The notes under the pieces: generated by a model
What the model was told of the DNA's origin: nothing
Databases searched by the model: none
What the model saw: the letters and a program-made list of their open reading frames with translations, nothing else
Made by a program: the position numbers and the translations under genes
In this document: piece by piece, positions 11,793 through 22,948 of the stretch
Position numbering within the stretch: position 1 is the stretch's first letter
Layout: the number at the start of each line of letters is the position of its first letter
Assembly: GCA_964017195.1 (NCBI GenBank)
Contig: OZ024888.1
Coordinates: 11,665,701 to 11,729,700, forward strand
DNA: 64,000 bases
Direction: 5' to 3'
Origin: Siderastrea radians
Taxonomy: Eukaryota > Cnidaria > Anthozoa > Scleractinia > Rhizangiidae

Positions 11793-12225
11793 GAGTGTAG
11801 GTTTTTGTCGAGAGTCGAGGGTCGAGGGTATTATGTCGAGGGTCGAGGGCAAAATGTCGAGGGTCGAGGGTAAATGTCGAGGGTTCAAAAATGTCGGCAT
11901 TTTCTTATTTTAATTAAAAAACAAACAAACAAACAAAACAAAACAAAACAAAACAAAAAACACTGAAAGAAAGAAAATAAAATAAAAAAAACAGTCGCGC
12001 CGGCCCCGAGACTCGAACCGCCATCCTTTTGATTTACAATGAGCGCGCCGTACCATTGCGCCACCAAGCCAACTCTGAAGTAAGGCGACACGCGTGACGC
12101 CACGCATTTTCCAAGAAGGCACCCGCTTCGCATAAGCGCTTTCACCCCCAAACAAACTCCACCTGCCTGGGTTCACGACACCATCCCTCCAGCATCGTAG
12201 TTTTCTTCCAGCATCCTTTTTTTTT
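11793..12225 (-). mobile_element. SINE-like composite repeat, left copy (minus orientation)
   Basis: Read on the minus strand, a tRNA-like head with A-box TGGCGCAATGG and B-box GGTTCGAGTCTC (about 12001-12075) is followed by a T-rich tract and then a run of GTCGAGGG-type repeats ending in GTCGAGAGTCGAGG at 11805-11885. The head is preceded by GGATGCTGGAGG-type repeats. The same arrangement occurs in the opposite orientation at 22949-23370. Short frames over this region come from the repeat. Confidence 0.6.
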
Positions 12226-12409
12226 TGGTCTCAAACCACACTCGTCATCGCCGCCGACGCGAACCACGATTTTCTCGAAAAAAAATTTTTTTCCAGTTCA
12301 CAAAGTGCTTGTACACGACCTTTCTTCATTGCAACAATTTATTGACAAGAAGAAATAGAATAAATAATAATTTATTTTGTTGTCATTTTTACTTTTTTAA
12401 AGATCTCTT

Positions 12410-12905
12410 TTTGCATCTTGTGGTCGCAAGATTTTCCGCCTTTCTCGAATTAATTTTCACGGCTCTATTCAGTCTCCATTTTAAAATCCTCCAGACTTAA
12501 CCCACTACAAAAATACAAGAAGCTAAATTGGTCGAAAGAAAGAGTGATCTAAGGCGCGGCTTACAAAGACGTGAAGTAGGAGTCGTGCAGGCCTTCCCAC
12601 ACCTTTTTATATCTGTGAAATCATCCCAATACCAGAAACTCACTGCAACACGCGCGAATGAAACACAGTAGAACCTCGATTTCACGAACCTCTATATAAC
12701 GAGGTCCTCGGTATGACGAACGATATTCTTAGCCCCTGTAATAAGAAAATCTATGCACAAGTACCTCGATATATTACGAAACCCCTTTTTAGCGAACATA
12801 TTTGGGAAGTCCCTTCGGCTAAAGAGAGGAATCGCGCGACTAACATCCGGACATTTCGGTCAAATCGAGAAAGGCGGAAAATCTCACGAGCACAAGATGC
12901 AAAAT
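12410..12905. repeat. Inverted-repeat segment with a pogo-like terminus
   Basis: About 40 bp around GCATCTTGTGGTCGCAAGAT (12410-12450) recur inverted at 12862-12905. Between them, 12448-12618 is a direct copy of 22782-22948. At about 12668 begins CAGTAGAACCTCGATTTCAC, the kind of terminus found on pogo/Tigger-type elements, but a matching second end was not found. Confidence 0.5.
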
Positions 12906-13280
12906 AATAATATTAACATTAATAATATTATTAATAAATAATAAATAAATCACCGACATTTTTGGACTTCCAACAAAGTTGACTTTGACTGAAGCCGAGT
13001 TCAGCCATCTATTACACGTTGCATAGCTCTAAAGAAGTTACAACTTCAATTTCTTGACGAGATGGGTCTATAGATCACACTCCGTGATGCGAAACCCTAT
13101 ATCCTGCAACAGAGTTTTCAAGATAATATTAGCCGGGCCCGGCACTACAAACAAAGAAACTCGTCAAGTTGCAGATAATATTTCGGATCCTTTATTGTCA
13201 GAAATTTAAGCATTAAAGGCTGAAAAACCTATCAAGTCCGTAAAAGAGCCAAATTCAACAATCTAATATGCCAAGAGCGG
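12906..13280. other. Left flank of the large transposon
   Basis: No gene recognised. An AT-rich (AATAATATT)-type tract at 12903-12950 is followed by sequence that continues, after removal of the transposon, into 22666 onwards. Confidence 0.5.
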
Positions 13281-13290
13281 CATTAGAAGG

Positions 13291-13303
13291 GGTGGCGAAT
13301 GGT
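13291..13303 (+). repeat. Left terminal inverted repeat of the transposon
   Basis: GGTGGCGAATGGT, identical over 13 bp to the reverse complement of 22642-22654. GTCTCGC-type subterminal repeats follow at 13320, 13350, 13358 and 13400. Confidence 0.85.
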
Positions 13304-14360
13304 CCTTCTAAAACTGCGGGTCTCGCAAAAAAATAGCCGAATTTTGTGAGTCTCGCAGTCTCGTCTTTTCTGTTTTTAGAATCGCCTCGCGGTCTGGGAG
13401 TCTCGTATTTTTGTACAGCTAGCGAAATCTAGCTACATTGTAGGTCGCTTCGTATCGATTTTGTAGGTTTTTTTTCTAAGCGATGTCGTTGCGTTTAATA
13501 CTTCGTATAGAATTATAATAATAAAACCCCTAAAAGGTAATCAACAACGCTTAGATTACTAGCTTCATGTAGTACTCATAAATAGTTTCTTATTCAGCTT
13601 TATTTGTACAAAAACTTACCGCAACTTCAAGGATTCCTCCGTGTAGAGAGTAAAATGACAAGTATCCCCAGTCATCGTTTACCTCGTTCAATGGCTTTTG
13701 AAGCAAGTATAAGTTGTTCTCAAAACACTGATTCACTCCAGCGTGCTATTATCAAGTCTAACCGTAGTCATAGGCTTTAATAGTTTTAATTCATCCAGTT
13801 CGGCTAACAAGTTCTGAAAATGAGCTGGAATGGACGTTAAACGCCCTTAAACGAAACAACTGTAGCTTGTTTCATGTCAATGTGAGACTGCAATCGATTC
13901 AATGATATTTCATGTTTCCCTTTTTCTGATTTTACTGCTTTTATAAAACTACAAGACAAAGCACTCACCGAGTTACCGAAATGATTGAGACAAACACTGA
14001 GCAACCGGACATTTAACTACATTAGTTACTGCGCCACTTTACCCATCTAGAGCACTTCTGAGACTAATTAGCAGTGTTTGCAAACAAATTATATCACAAG
14101 TAGACTATTAGTTTCACTATTTACAAGCGTGCTTCACAAAACGATCATACCGAAGAATGTTAGCTAATGTTAAACAAGTGTAAATAGCCTAACGAAAAAA
14201 TCTAGGCATGATTTTTCAGATCAATACGCTCCAACATAAAATAATTATCGGAAAAAGTGTTGGAATTCTTTACACTTTAAAACACGATAGAGCGACTGAA
14301 AAAAGACCATGTCAACAGTTACAGTCCACTACCAACTAATTAAGAATGACTTTCCAAACG

Positions 14361-17300
14361 TTACTTTCGAAATCTGTGAGGCAGACGAAGAGAACGACCC
14401 CTAGATGTGTGGCCAACTGACGCTGGTTCTACGGTTTCCGTAGGAGAAGACTCCGCTCTTCCAAGTCGACTCAACCGCATGACGCACTGATGATAGACAT
14501 GATCACTTATTTCTAATTGATAATCATCGTCAACTTGAGCAATATTTTCATCCCCATTAAGCTGACAAACGACTTGATCAAACTTCACAATACCAGTAAA
14601 TTCATAGTACAGGAGAAGACAGTCCTCTGGATCAGGTGCATACATGTGGACTTTTGCACTGTCCGTCAACGACCGCGGTTTCCAATCTTGTACAAGGTTT
14701 CCAAACAGAAATGGGCCTGAAACTCTCTCATCGTGAGATATCAAAAGCGTTGAGCCTTTACTAAATGTAATAGTGGGAACAGGGTCCGTCGTTACTGTCA
14801 CATAGTCGGCTTCATCTTCATTATCACTGGCTGGACTATCTGAATCTATGTTGTCCCGGATCTCTGACAAAGATGATGATGGGTTTGCTTGAAGACCTCG
14901 GCGTCCATACGCAGATACAGGAAGTGTGCCTGGGTTATCCTTCGTGGACTTCGCGCGAACAGAAAGTTGTCGTGCTGACCTGCCGTACTCGTTCGCCCAC
15001 TTCCGCATAAGCGACAGTTCTCCCTGCGTGCTGTGCTTCTTAGGTGGGCGAGGGATGTCAGGGAGCTCTTCGAAAGCAATCATATCTTCCGGTACTTCAT
15101 AATAGCTTTTCCTGCTGGTGAAGTAGTTGAAACCGCAATTGGTGGTTCTTTTGACAGTTTCTTCAACGGCAGCAGGAAATTGATGTGAAAACTGGAGCAC
15201 TGTCGGTACCTCGTACACCTCCCTCATCTTCGAGTTAAAGTGTTCAACAATCAAGGTGACCAGGGATTTGGGGTTCACATGGTTAATATAGGCCGGGTTT
15301 ACACTCTTAAGCTCTCTTTCAATACCGCGCAGGGCCTCAAGCGTCATCCTTATGCTTGCAACGGTCTTTGAAGAAGGCACTCCATGCGGTCCTTCAACGG
15401 TTTTTCTGGATCCTGCACTCACTTTTGCTTCTTCTACCGCAGCTTCAAAGTATTGTGTTGCCTCGTCCAGGAGACGCGTTGCAGTTTGCAATGATGCAGG
15501 GGGAGAATGGATGCCATGAGAAGAGTAAAGGAGTCGCACATGCTTAAGGAAACTGGCAATTGGGTTTGTAGGAGATATAAGCTTAAGTGCCCCAGCTCCT
15601 GTGTCAGTGAGATAAAGAGAGTCTCCCTCGGTACAAAGTCCTGTTGGTTGAACAAACACAGCTGTTTTATCGCAACCGTCGTGAGGTTCTTCTCCTTCTG
15701 AACCCATGGTGTATTCTGCTAAACATGTACTGCCTTTCAGGAGCTTGCCTATTTTATGCGCATCAACATCTGTGAAAAAGGTATCACCGGAGTGACTGAT
15801 AGCAACACCATAGGCTCTACTGCAGACATCCGTGCCATTGTGGATCATCTTTACACACGTTGCAGCGCGGTCTTCTGATGCTGCGTCTATCATGTAAATT
15901 CCGCCATCGTCCTGGGAATTGGCAACCAAGATATCTCGTGTCTCCTTGTTAAAGGCCAGTCCTGTACAACACGCTTTACTCGATATCGTGATAAAAGGTT
16001 CTACGTCTGCCTTAAGAACAGTGCCAGTGCAGGTAACAGTAACTTTCAAAATTGTTGGATTGTTACGCTGAGACACGTAGAGGATGCTTCGGTCTTCATT
16101 GGCACAGAAGGCCAAAGCGCTGACGCCTTCGAGAAGAGAAATTAACCCATTACTCTTTTGACTTGCAGGAGGGTTCTCCTTAACCCAATTGGTTAACATT
16201 GACCGCATTTCAGTGCCGGAAACACGATCATCTCGGCCAAGCAGACCTCGCTTGCAGAGCTCTTCTTGTAGCCGAGGCTTCTTTAGAGCTTTCGGATTTA
16301 ACTGAACAACTTTACCGACGTCCAAGTAAGAGAGACTGTCCTCTTCAGCGAAAAAGATGACACCCGATTCATAGATGACGCATGTTGGATGTAAAATGTC
16401 CTTGGCTAGAAGTTCGACGTCTGCAGGGTTATGAAGCCGGACTTTAAAAAGGGATCCAAGCGTGAAATCCACAACGTAGAGTAAGCCAAACGCACCACAG
16501 CAAACTGAGATTGGATGAACCAAAACGCCCGGTTTGTTAAGGCCATATTCTTTCCAGAATATTTCGGGTACTAAAGTATGGACGAGGTATCCCATTCGCT
16601 GCAAAACCTCCACCACGTTAACTCCATTGCACTCTGCTACGTAACTCGTATCCATTCTATCTCGGCCTCTCAAAGCTACGTCGGTCAGAACAGCCTTCAG
16701 ATCCTTTGAGCAGCACGAGTCAAGCCGTGCGGTTCGAAGCATCACAAGACTAAATCTAGCCTTCTCGATAAACATAAACCAGTTACAATGTGACCTGTGT
16801 ACATTCTTTCCCGCGTGAACTATGTCGGGATTCGGGGCTGCTAGAGCGCTGTATGAGTCAGCAGTTCCATCACTTTGCTTTTCTTCCAAAATTTCAAGAG
16901 CTGCTTTAAACATAGACTGACAGTCAGTGGTAAGATTGAGACAAATGGCTCTGGAGCATTGGATTCCTTTGTCGAAGCAGCGATCACACCTTCTCAACAC
17001 TGGGTACCAGTGAACAAACCCCTTTTCCTTACAAACGCCGCAAACTTCTTTTTTACTGACGCATTCGGGACATTCAGTTGTTAAACAATCTTCATTTATC
17101 ACAAGGTCTGAACTATCTTGCAGACAATGCAAACATTGCTGGAGCTCTCGAAGTCGCTTCATGTGACATTGTAATGTGGAGTTGCCATCGCCCCCTGCTC
17201 CTACGAAATCATTGCCAATTATTAAAGCTGACTTGTTGTCAAGGGACGTAACGCCCATGATTTCTACTTCTTTGACAAATTTGTCAGAGAAATAGTCATG

Positions 17301-17943
17301 GCGAATATCTTGGTGTTCTTTCACATCAGCTAATGAATAGTGCTCTATTCCTCCTACAACTAGCATGGTGTGTTGGTCAACTTGGAACCCTGGCTTAAGA
17401 GTGAAACCATCTTTGGCAAACGATATAGGAATCAGTCTGAGTGCATCGTTGGAAATAAGTGGGACGACCTCACTGCCTTGACTAAAGGCCATTCTCAAAA
17501 ATGCAATAACGTATGCTCGAACGAGCCCATTCTCGTAAACATACCCCCCGTTTCTGCTAAGTGGTAATGGCAAAGGAATGTTATTATCTTCCCAGCAGAA
17601 GTCATGAGCTGAGCCTCTTCCTCTGTGCAGCATTCGTTTCCCCGTCAACAGATTGAAGGTTCTCCAGTGACCACTGCGTTGTAGTGTTTCGCAAAAGCTG
17701 CGGACAATTGGGTCATGCTTAAATTGATTAGTGGGATCTCCAATCTCATTGGCAAACTTAAGTGCATTTGAGACCACCCTGTAAAATATGTGAGATCTTG
17801 GTAGGCGGCCTGAACGCACTTCACGGTCAAGAAGAGCGGCAACTGGGTCAAGATCCATTTCGTAACCACTGCTAGAATCTGAGGTAGTTTCCTCTTCCGA
17901 GGTGGTTGTTTCATCATCATCAGGGGTATCTGACTCATCAGAA
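14361..17943 (-). CDS. Last exon: transposase-like core with Cys-rich module, SAP-like segment and NHL-type propeller
   Basis: It can also be read alone from the ATG at 17858 (1165 residues; numbering below from there). Seen: a conserved-looking N-terminal region (1-230) with GFQVDQ (157-162) ahead of a hydrophobic strand; a module rich in CxxC pairs (231-306, e.g. CPEC, CGVC, CDRC); TTDC (310-313) and PDIVHAGKN (344-352); a propeller-like region with repeated strand patterns (about 445-515 and 572-760) interrupted by a SAP-like helix pair (about 518-562, with LQEELCKRGL); a helical segment; VEHFNSKMR (871-879); and a Ser/Asp-rich C-terminal part. The Asp in GFQVDQ or TTDC and the Glu in VEHF could be catalytic residues of an RNase H-like transposase, with the propeller inserted between them. 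That is inference. I recall similar unnamed proteins from cnidarians but cannot check. Confidence 0.75.
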
Positions 17944-20900
17944 CTAAATCATTGATTAGAACGAGAAACAACCAATTAGACTTTTTATTTGTTGTTCCTT
18001 CTTTGAAAATTACAGATTTTGAAATTCAAAACTAACAATTTGAAATTTGGCAGCTAGATATCAATACCAGCTAATAACCTATACAAAACAAGGAAATAAC
18101 GTGACAATCCAATGCCGAAATAAAAGCCAATGAAAGCACGATTTCTTATGCTTAGAGAACCAGCGAGTTCGTTTATGGTAGAGCAGGCATTCGTCAGTGT
18201 TTAGGCAAAGCGGGAAGTCATCAGTTGGGACTGGATATTCCAAATTTCCAAACAAGAGCGCACAAAAGGCACTATATTCACTGGCTTAGTGTACACTTAA
18301 TTATTTAACTGTTTACTTTTTGGTGAGCCAAGAAGTCAACGATTTCTGCCCTTCCCTTGATGATTGTTGCTTCTTCTTCTGGTTGCCCTGCTTCTTTTTT
18401 CTTGCTTGGATGCGACTACATCTGCCATTTACGATGTGCTCTGAAAACAATACATATATGCAATCAAATTAAAATTAAAAAATGGACGCGTGGAGTAGTA
18501 AAGTAAAAATGCAACAGCTATAAAATCAACAATACCTACACCTATAGCTATCGATATCCAACCAAACAGAAAATAAATAAATAATGAAAGAAAGAACGAA
18601 CGAACGAACGAACGAAAAAAACAAACAAATGCATGGATGGATGGATGGACGAAAGAACTAATACTGAATAAACTTACTTTTCTCAAAATAATCGTCGTAG
18701 TAAATGCGATTTAGGTTAACAGTTGTTTTGCACTTCCCGCAAATTATCCTCATTTCATTCTCCACAGTGCAACCCGGAAACTTCTCTTCAACACCTATTG
18801 AACAAACAATGCAAGTTAGCTATCACAAGAATTTAGTTTAGTTTTTAAGGGGGCGGATTAGTTCAAATATTACGCCCGTAAAATGTTTAGTCTTGTACAA
18901 TCACCGAATGATATTGTGCAAGTGGAGGATAAAAATAGTCACTACTTAACACAAAGTATGGATCCATGTAAACCTACGTTTTTTGATATCCTGATAGGAT
19001 GCCTCTTGAAGCTCATTTCTTGTCACTGTTGTGTTTGAGGTGGATGACTTGTTCTTATCTCGCAGCACCTTCTCTAGCTGAACTTTATTCTTAGTAACCT
19101 CTTTCTTAGCTAGACGTTGTTTTGGTTGCCGACTCTCTTGTATGGTACTCCCATCTAAAAGGTGGCCTTTGACGTCAACTGAATAACAGAAATGTAAATC
19201 GGGGCAGACGTTAAAAAGACTTTATTACCATATAATTCACATGAGCAAAGGCGTACTGTCAGCAGTACCAGTTGCACGATAACGGTTAAACTCAGTACAG
19301 CGGGTTTTTTTTATTTTATTTAGAGACTTCCTTCGCCTTCAGTGTTAGGTACATTTCCATCTCGCCGTAATACATTTGTACTTGTGTTCTGCTGACTATC
19401 CCATATATAAAGCCAAACTCTCAACAGCCTGATAGCTTCGTAGTTAGTATGATTTAATATAAGCTAATATACATACTGTACTCATATATTATACTTTAAA
19501 TATGGCTCATACGTTACCTGATAATGTATATCCTTTTCCAAGGAGCTGGATATTTCCAACCACTGGACTTGCGTATGAGCGGTATACACGTTTTCTTTCT
19601 TTACGACATGAATTGTCACGTCATACGCGGGAAACTTCCTGACCAGATCAATTCCTTTAACATGTTGGCTGATAAGCTGTTTTCTCAATTCCGATAGTTG
19701 AAGCTCTTTAGGGAAACGAAGAATCGTATTGAACTCTAAAGAAGGTGATGATTTGCCAATCTTGAAGAATTTAAAGGTGGCATCTACTTTTAAGGGAGCC
19801 GATGAATCTAAAAGCAAGACAAAAATGATGTACTTTAATTGTAAGTTAAAGCCTGAGGAGCATTTTCACGATATTTTAAGTCATTTTTCTGATTATTTCC
19901 AAATTGAAGAAAACCTCAAAATAATAGTTATGTAATCAGGAAAATCTGACGAAGATTAAGACAGATTACGACTGACAAACTTGAAAAAACTTGCCAGTTT
20001 TTTTCAAAATGAGTTGTCCATGACTGAGCTTCTTTAAATTGATCCCGGGCTCAAGTATTCTACTCTCTCAAAGGCAACAAAGAGTGTCATAAGACAAAAA
20101 CTAAGCTGTCTTATTTTTGCACAACCTCTTTTTGACCCACTGTCTTGAGCTGGGTACAGAACAGGTCAACTAATAGCCACTATTGCTTGCTTATCATATG
20201 ATATTAACCTACAAACCTCAGTTACTACCGACAATAACACTCACATACCTGGCAGGTCGTCTTCAGAAGAGCTAGTAGAGCTGGTGTCTTGGCGAGCTCT
20301 TTTAGCGGGCGCACTGTGTTGAGCTAGGTATAGAGTAATGGAGAACAGGTCAACTAATAGCTACTACTTGCTTAACATAAAAATAAGTTAAAATAATATT
20401 AACCTATAAGTAATAAAAACTCAGTTACTAAATAAAAATCACATACCTGGCAGATCGTCTTCAGAAGAGATATAACTTGCAGTGTCTCGGCGAGATTTTT
20501 TAACATCTACAATTTAAAATTAACGTGTGTTAAGTTTTGGACAACGTTTGGGATCAAATTTGTTGTAATTGGCCACCCCCTCTTACCCCCCTCGTGCCAA
20601 TTGCAAACTTATGCAATTTACAGTTTTTCGAATTTTACAGCGTAAACTCATTGCACAATTTAAGCTCGGCCGGATGAACCATTCAGATCCTATGAAGCTG
20701 TAAACAATTTGCCTTGAATATCGTTAATACTGTTGTTCGTTTGATTCTGAGATAAGCTAGAACACACCTGACTTTCTTGTCTTTGTCTTTCCTTGTGGCT
20801 TTGCTTTATTTTTTGACTTTTCTTTCTTCTTTGATTTCTTTATCTTGTCTTCAGCTCTATGTTTCTTTGTATCTTCTAGTAAGAACATAAAATAGAAATT

Positions 20901-22275
20901 TAATGTAAATAAATCAACTAAACAGAAGGCCTATCTGGTCCGAAAATTGGACCGGACCGTTCAGGACCGGTCCCGTGTAAACAGAGCCTAAAACTCGTTA
21001 TCGCGGTTTTCGACACCATCTTGACGGGTATGCAACGAGGTTAGAAATAACAGTGTTTGTATGGGAATCCAACGGCAAACATCTTACTCACAAATGGAAT
21101 TATGGAAAAATTTTGAGTTGCAAGGTTCAGTTGCGAATCAAAAGTTGAACACTTTCTAGCGCAGCTTCATTCTTAGCTATCCTTCAAACCTGGCGTATAA
21201 TAACTTTTGCCTAGTTTCTTTACTTTAAAATTTATATTTTGTACAGAATTCAATTTTTGAAAAAGGCATTTGGTCGTCGGATTCCCATACTTTAATACAA
21301 ACAAACACTAAAATTTCTAACCGCGCGCGTTGCCTACCCGTCAAAATGAGTCCTAAAATGGTGTCGAAAACCGTGATAAAGACTTATCGGCGCGCGTTGC
21401 TTTTTTTTTAATTTCCTTACTTCTAACTTCTAGATGGAAATGCAGTGTGCTTAAGATTCTACTAAAATATTATAAGTGTGGCTTCTTGCCTTGAATTTCC
21501 TTATAGAGCTTTTGTGCGAGAGAACATTCGATCAAACTTAATTGGCCAAGAAGGAAAGACCTAACACGACTGTGCTACTATTAGCTACTATTCGCTCAAA
21601 TAAAAAGCTATAAAACTCGGGCTCGTAGTCTAATTTTAGCTAACTGTTAAATATTAGAAAATATTAACTCAATTGGCTTCATTTCAGTTTGCAAGCTTGG
21701 GCCATCTACACGTTCTACAGCAAATGATAACTAATAATATCAGCTTAAACGGCCAGCAACGCAATTTACACAGGCTATACTTTTCATAGGTAACTGAAAT
21801 AGCTCACATTTTAAAACAAAGGTGTCGTATAAAAGCGGTCCAAACAACACCACCGAGCATGACGCACGATACCGAAAAGTAATTATAGAATGTAATGGCT
21901 TGTAATTATTTTACCTTTATTTAAGACGTGCAATATAAACTAACTACACACTAGCTAACTCTTACTCGAGTTACTCGCATTCCGCTATGATCTCCTAACA
22001 TCAACAAAAGCTTGCTTACTCAGGGCTATTAGAACGAGCTAAAATTAATCATGATAACTCACGGTCGGTGACCAAGTGACCAGATATCTGTGGTATGGTT
22101 TACTAGTACTGATAGTCTTGTTTCCGGCAAATTGCCGGCATATAATAAGAACAGTATAATTTATGGAGTACTTACGTGATTCGTGCTTTCGCTTACGATG
22201 AGAAGATAACTTTTTGCGCTTCACAGTATCTTCCATGTCGTTGTCTTCCATGACATATGAAGCTGAACTCCACAT
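14361..22275 (-). CDS. Spliced transposon gene: zinc finger/transposase-like/beta-propeller protein, about 1446 aa
   Basis: Exons read by eye: 22176-22275, 20768-20875, 20447-20506, 20249-20296, 18978-19178, 18678-18794, 18317-18440 and 14361-17943. Junction phases agree throughout (phase 1, then phase 2 at the last), and the total of 4341 nt is exactly 1447 codons. Order of parts: basic N-terminus with nuclear-localisation-like KRKK and RKRKH; a lysine-rich exon; two related SSEDDLP exons; a Lys/Gln-rich exon; a zinc finger (CGKC, then H and C in KHIVNGRC) resembling BED-type DNA-binding fingers; the motif QKSLTSWL; an acidic Ser/Thr linker; then the large last exon. Inferred role: DNA-binding transposase of the surrounding element. 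The fourth exon's acceptor is uncertain (the alternative at 20313 breaks frame), and a possible extra exon at 19518-19807 does not fit the phase. Exons between 20.9 and 22.2 kb may be missed. Confidence 0.7.
19518..19807 (-). other. Possible extra or alternative exon of the transposon gene
   Basis: A 290-bp open segment with a good acceptor (CTTGCTTTTAG) and donor (CAG|GTAACG) encodes about 97 residues, beginning DSSAPLKVDATFKFF. It enters in phase 1, matching the preceding exon, but leaves in phase 0, whereas the next exon needs phase 1. It may be an alternative exon, carry a mutation, or use a donor I did not find. Confidence 0.4.
20990..21385. mobile_element. Inverted-repeat (MITE-like) element nested in the transposon
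   Basis: The left side has CGGTTTTCGACACCAT near 21004, then GACGGGTATGCAACG and GTTTGTATGGGAATCC. The right side returns with GGATTCCCATAC, GCGTTGCCTACCCGTC and ATGGTGTCGAAAACCG near 21359. Arms of roughly 90 bp are diverged, and there is no coding sequence inside. It lies in the first intron of the transposon gene. Confidence 0.65.
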
Positions 22276-22641
22276 TCAAACGCGGCCGCTATTTTGAGGA
22301 GTTCCAGAACAAGATTGGTTGCAAGTGACAGTACGTCAATCAAAAGATCAAAGGGAAACGACGAAGAGCAACAACCGGAAATAAAGTCACGTCCAGAAAA
22401 ACAATGAGCTACAATGGAGTCTTTAATATCACTTAACCGTTGACAGATTTGACGTATCGTACAAGATTTTAGCTAAACTAATTAGCTAACGTAAGTCAAA
22501 GACTCGAATTTCTGAAATCTCAACGTCTCGCGCTCGCATTCAAAACGATTTAAAGTCTCACTCTCGCAACATAAAACGTCAAAATGCCTCGGGCTCGCAA
22601 AGAAAAACCCAGGTCTCGCGGTCTCGCAAAGTCTCGCATTA

Positions 22642-22654
22642 ACCATTCGCCACC
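22642..22654 (-). repeat. Right terminal inverted repeat of the transposon
   Basis: ACCATTCGCCACC, the exact reverse complement of 13291-13303. It is preceded by GTCTCGC repeats at 22525, 22613, 22621 and 22631 and followed, after TA, by the second copy of CATTAGAAG. Confidence 0.85.
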
Positions 22655-22781
22655 TACATTAGAAGTCGCTTTACAGACGATCAAAGGTCAAATATTACAA
22701 GCAGGCGTAGAGCCGTAGGAGTCCATCATACAAATAGCAGACATGACCTTTATACAGTAACAGTCCTTAAAATGCGACGCC

Positions 22782-22948
22782 TTAATTTTCACGGCTCTAT
22801 TCAGTCTCCATTTTAAAATCCTCCAGACTTAACCCACTACAAAAATACAAGAAGCTAAATTGGTCGAAAGACCGAGTGATCTAAGGCGCGGCTTACAAAG
22901 ACGTGAAGTAGGAGTCGTGCAGGCCTTCCCACACCTTTTTATATCTGT
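22782..22948 (+). repeat. Direct copy of the 12448-12618 segment
   Basis: About 167 bp from TTAATTTTCACGGCTCTATT to TATATCTGTGA, nearly identical and in the same orientation as the copy at 12448-12618, 10.3 kb away. It runs straight into the right SINE-like repeat. Confidence 0.75.

Larger units (their letters stand above)
13290..22656 (-). mobile_element. Complete 9.4-kb DNA transposon with TIRs and target-site duplication
   Basis: Both ends carry GGTGGCGAATGGT, at 13291-13303 and inverted at 22642-22654. Directly outside, CATTAGAAG is present at 13281-13289 and again at 22657-22665: a 9-bp target duplication, or 8 bp if one base is a chance match. Clusters of GTCTCGC lie just inside both ends. 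One spliced minus-strand gene fills most of the interior, and a smaller inverted-repeat element (20990-21385) sits in its first intron. Duplications of 8-9 bp are known for hAT, Mutator, Merlin, P and KDZ/Zisupton-type elements, so the superfamily is not decided. The gene looks mostly intact, which suggests a fairly recent insertion. Confidence 0.85.

Noticed and set aside
11885..12176. Two 88-residue minus-strand frames
   Set aside because: They overlap the tRNA-like head and T-rich tract of a SINE-like repeat; the phenylalanine-rich ends come from the T tract.
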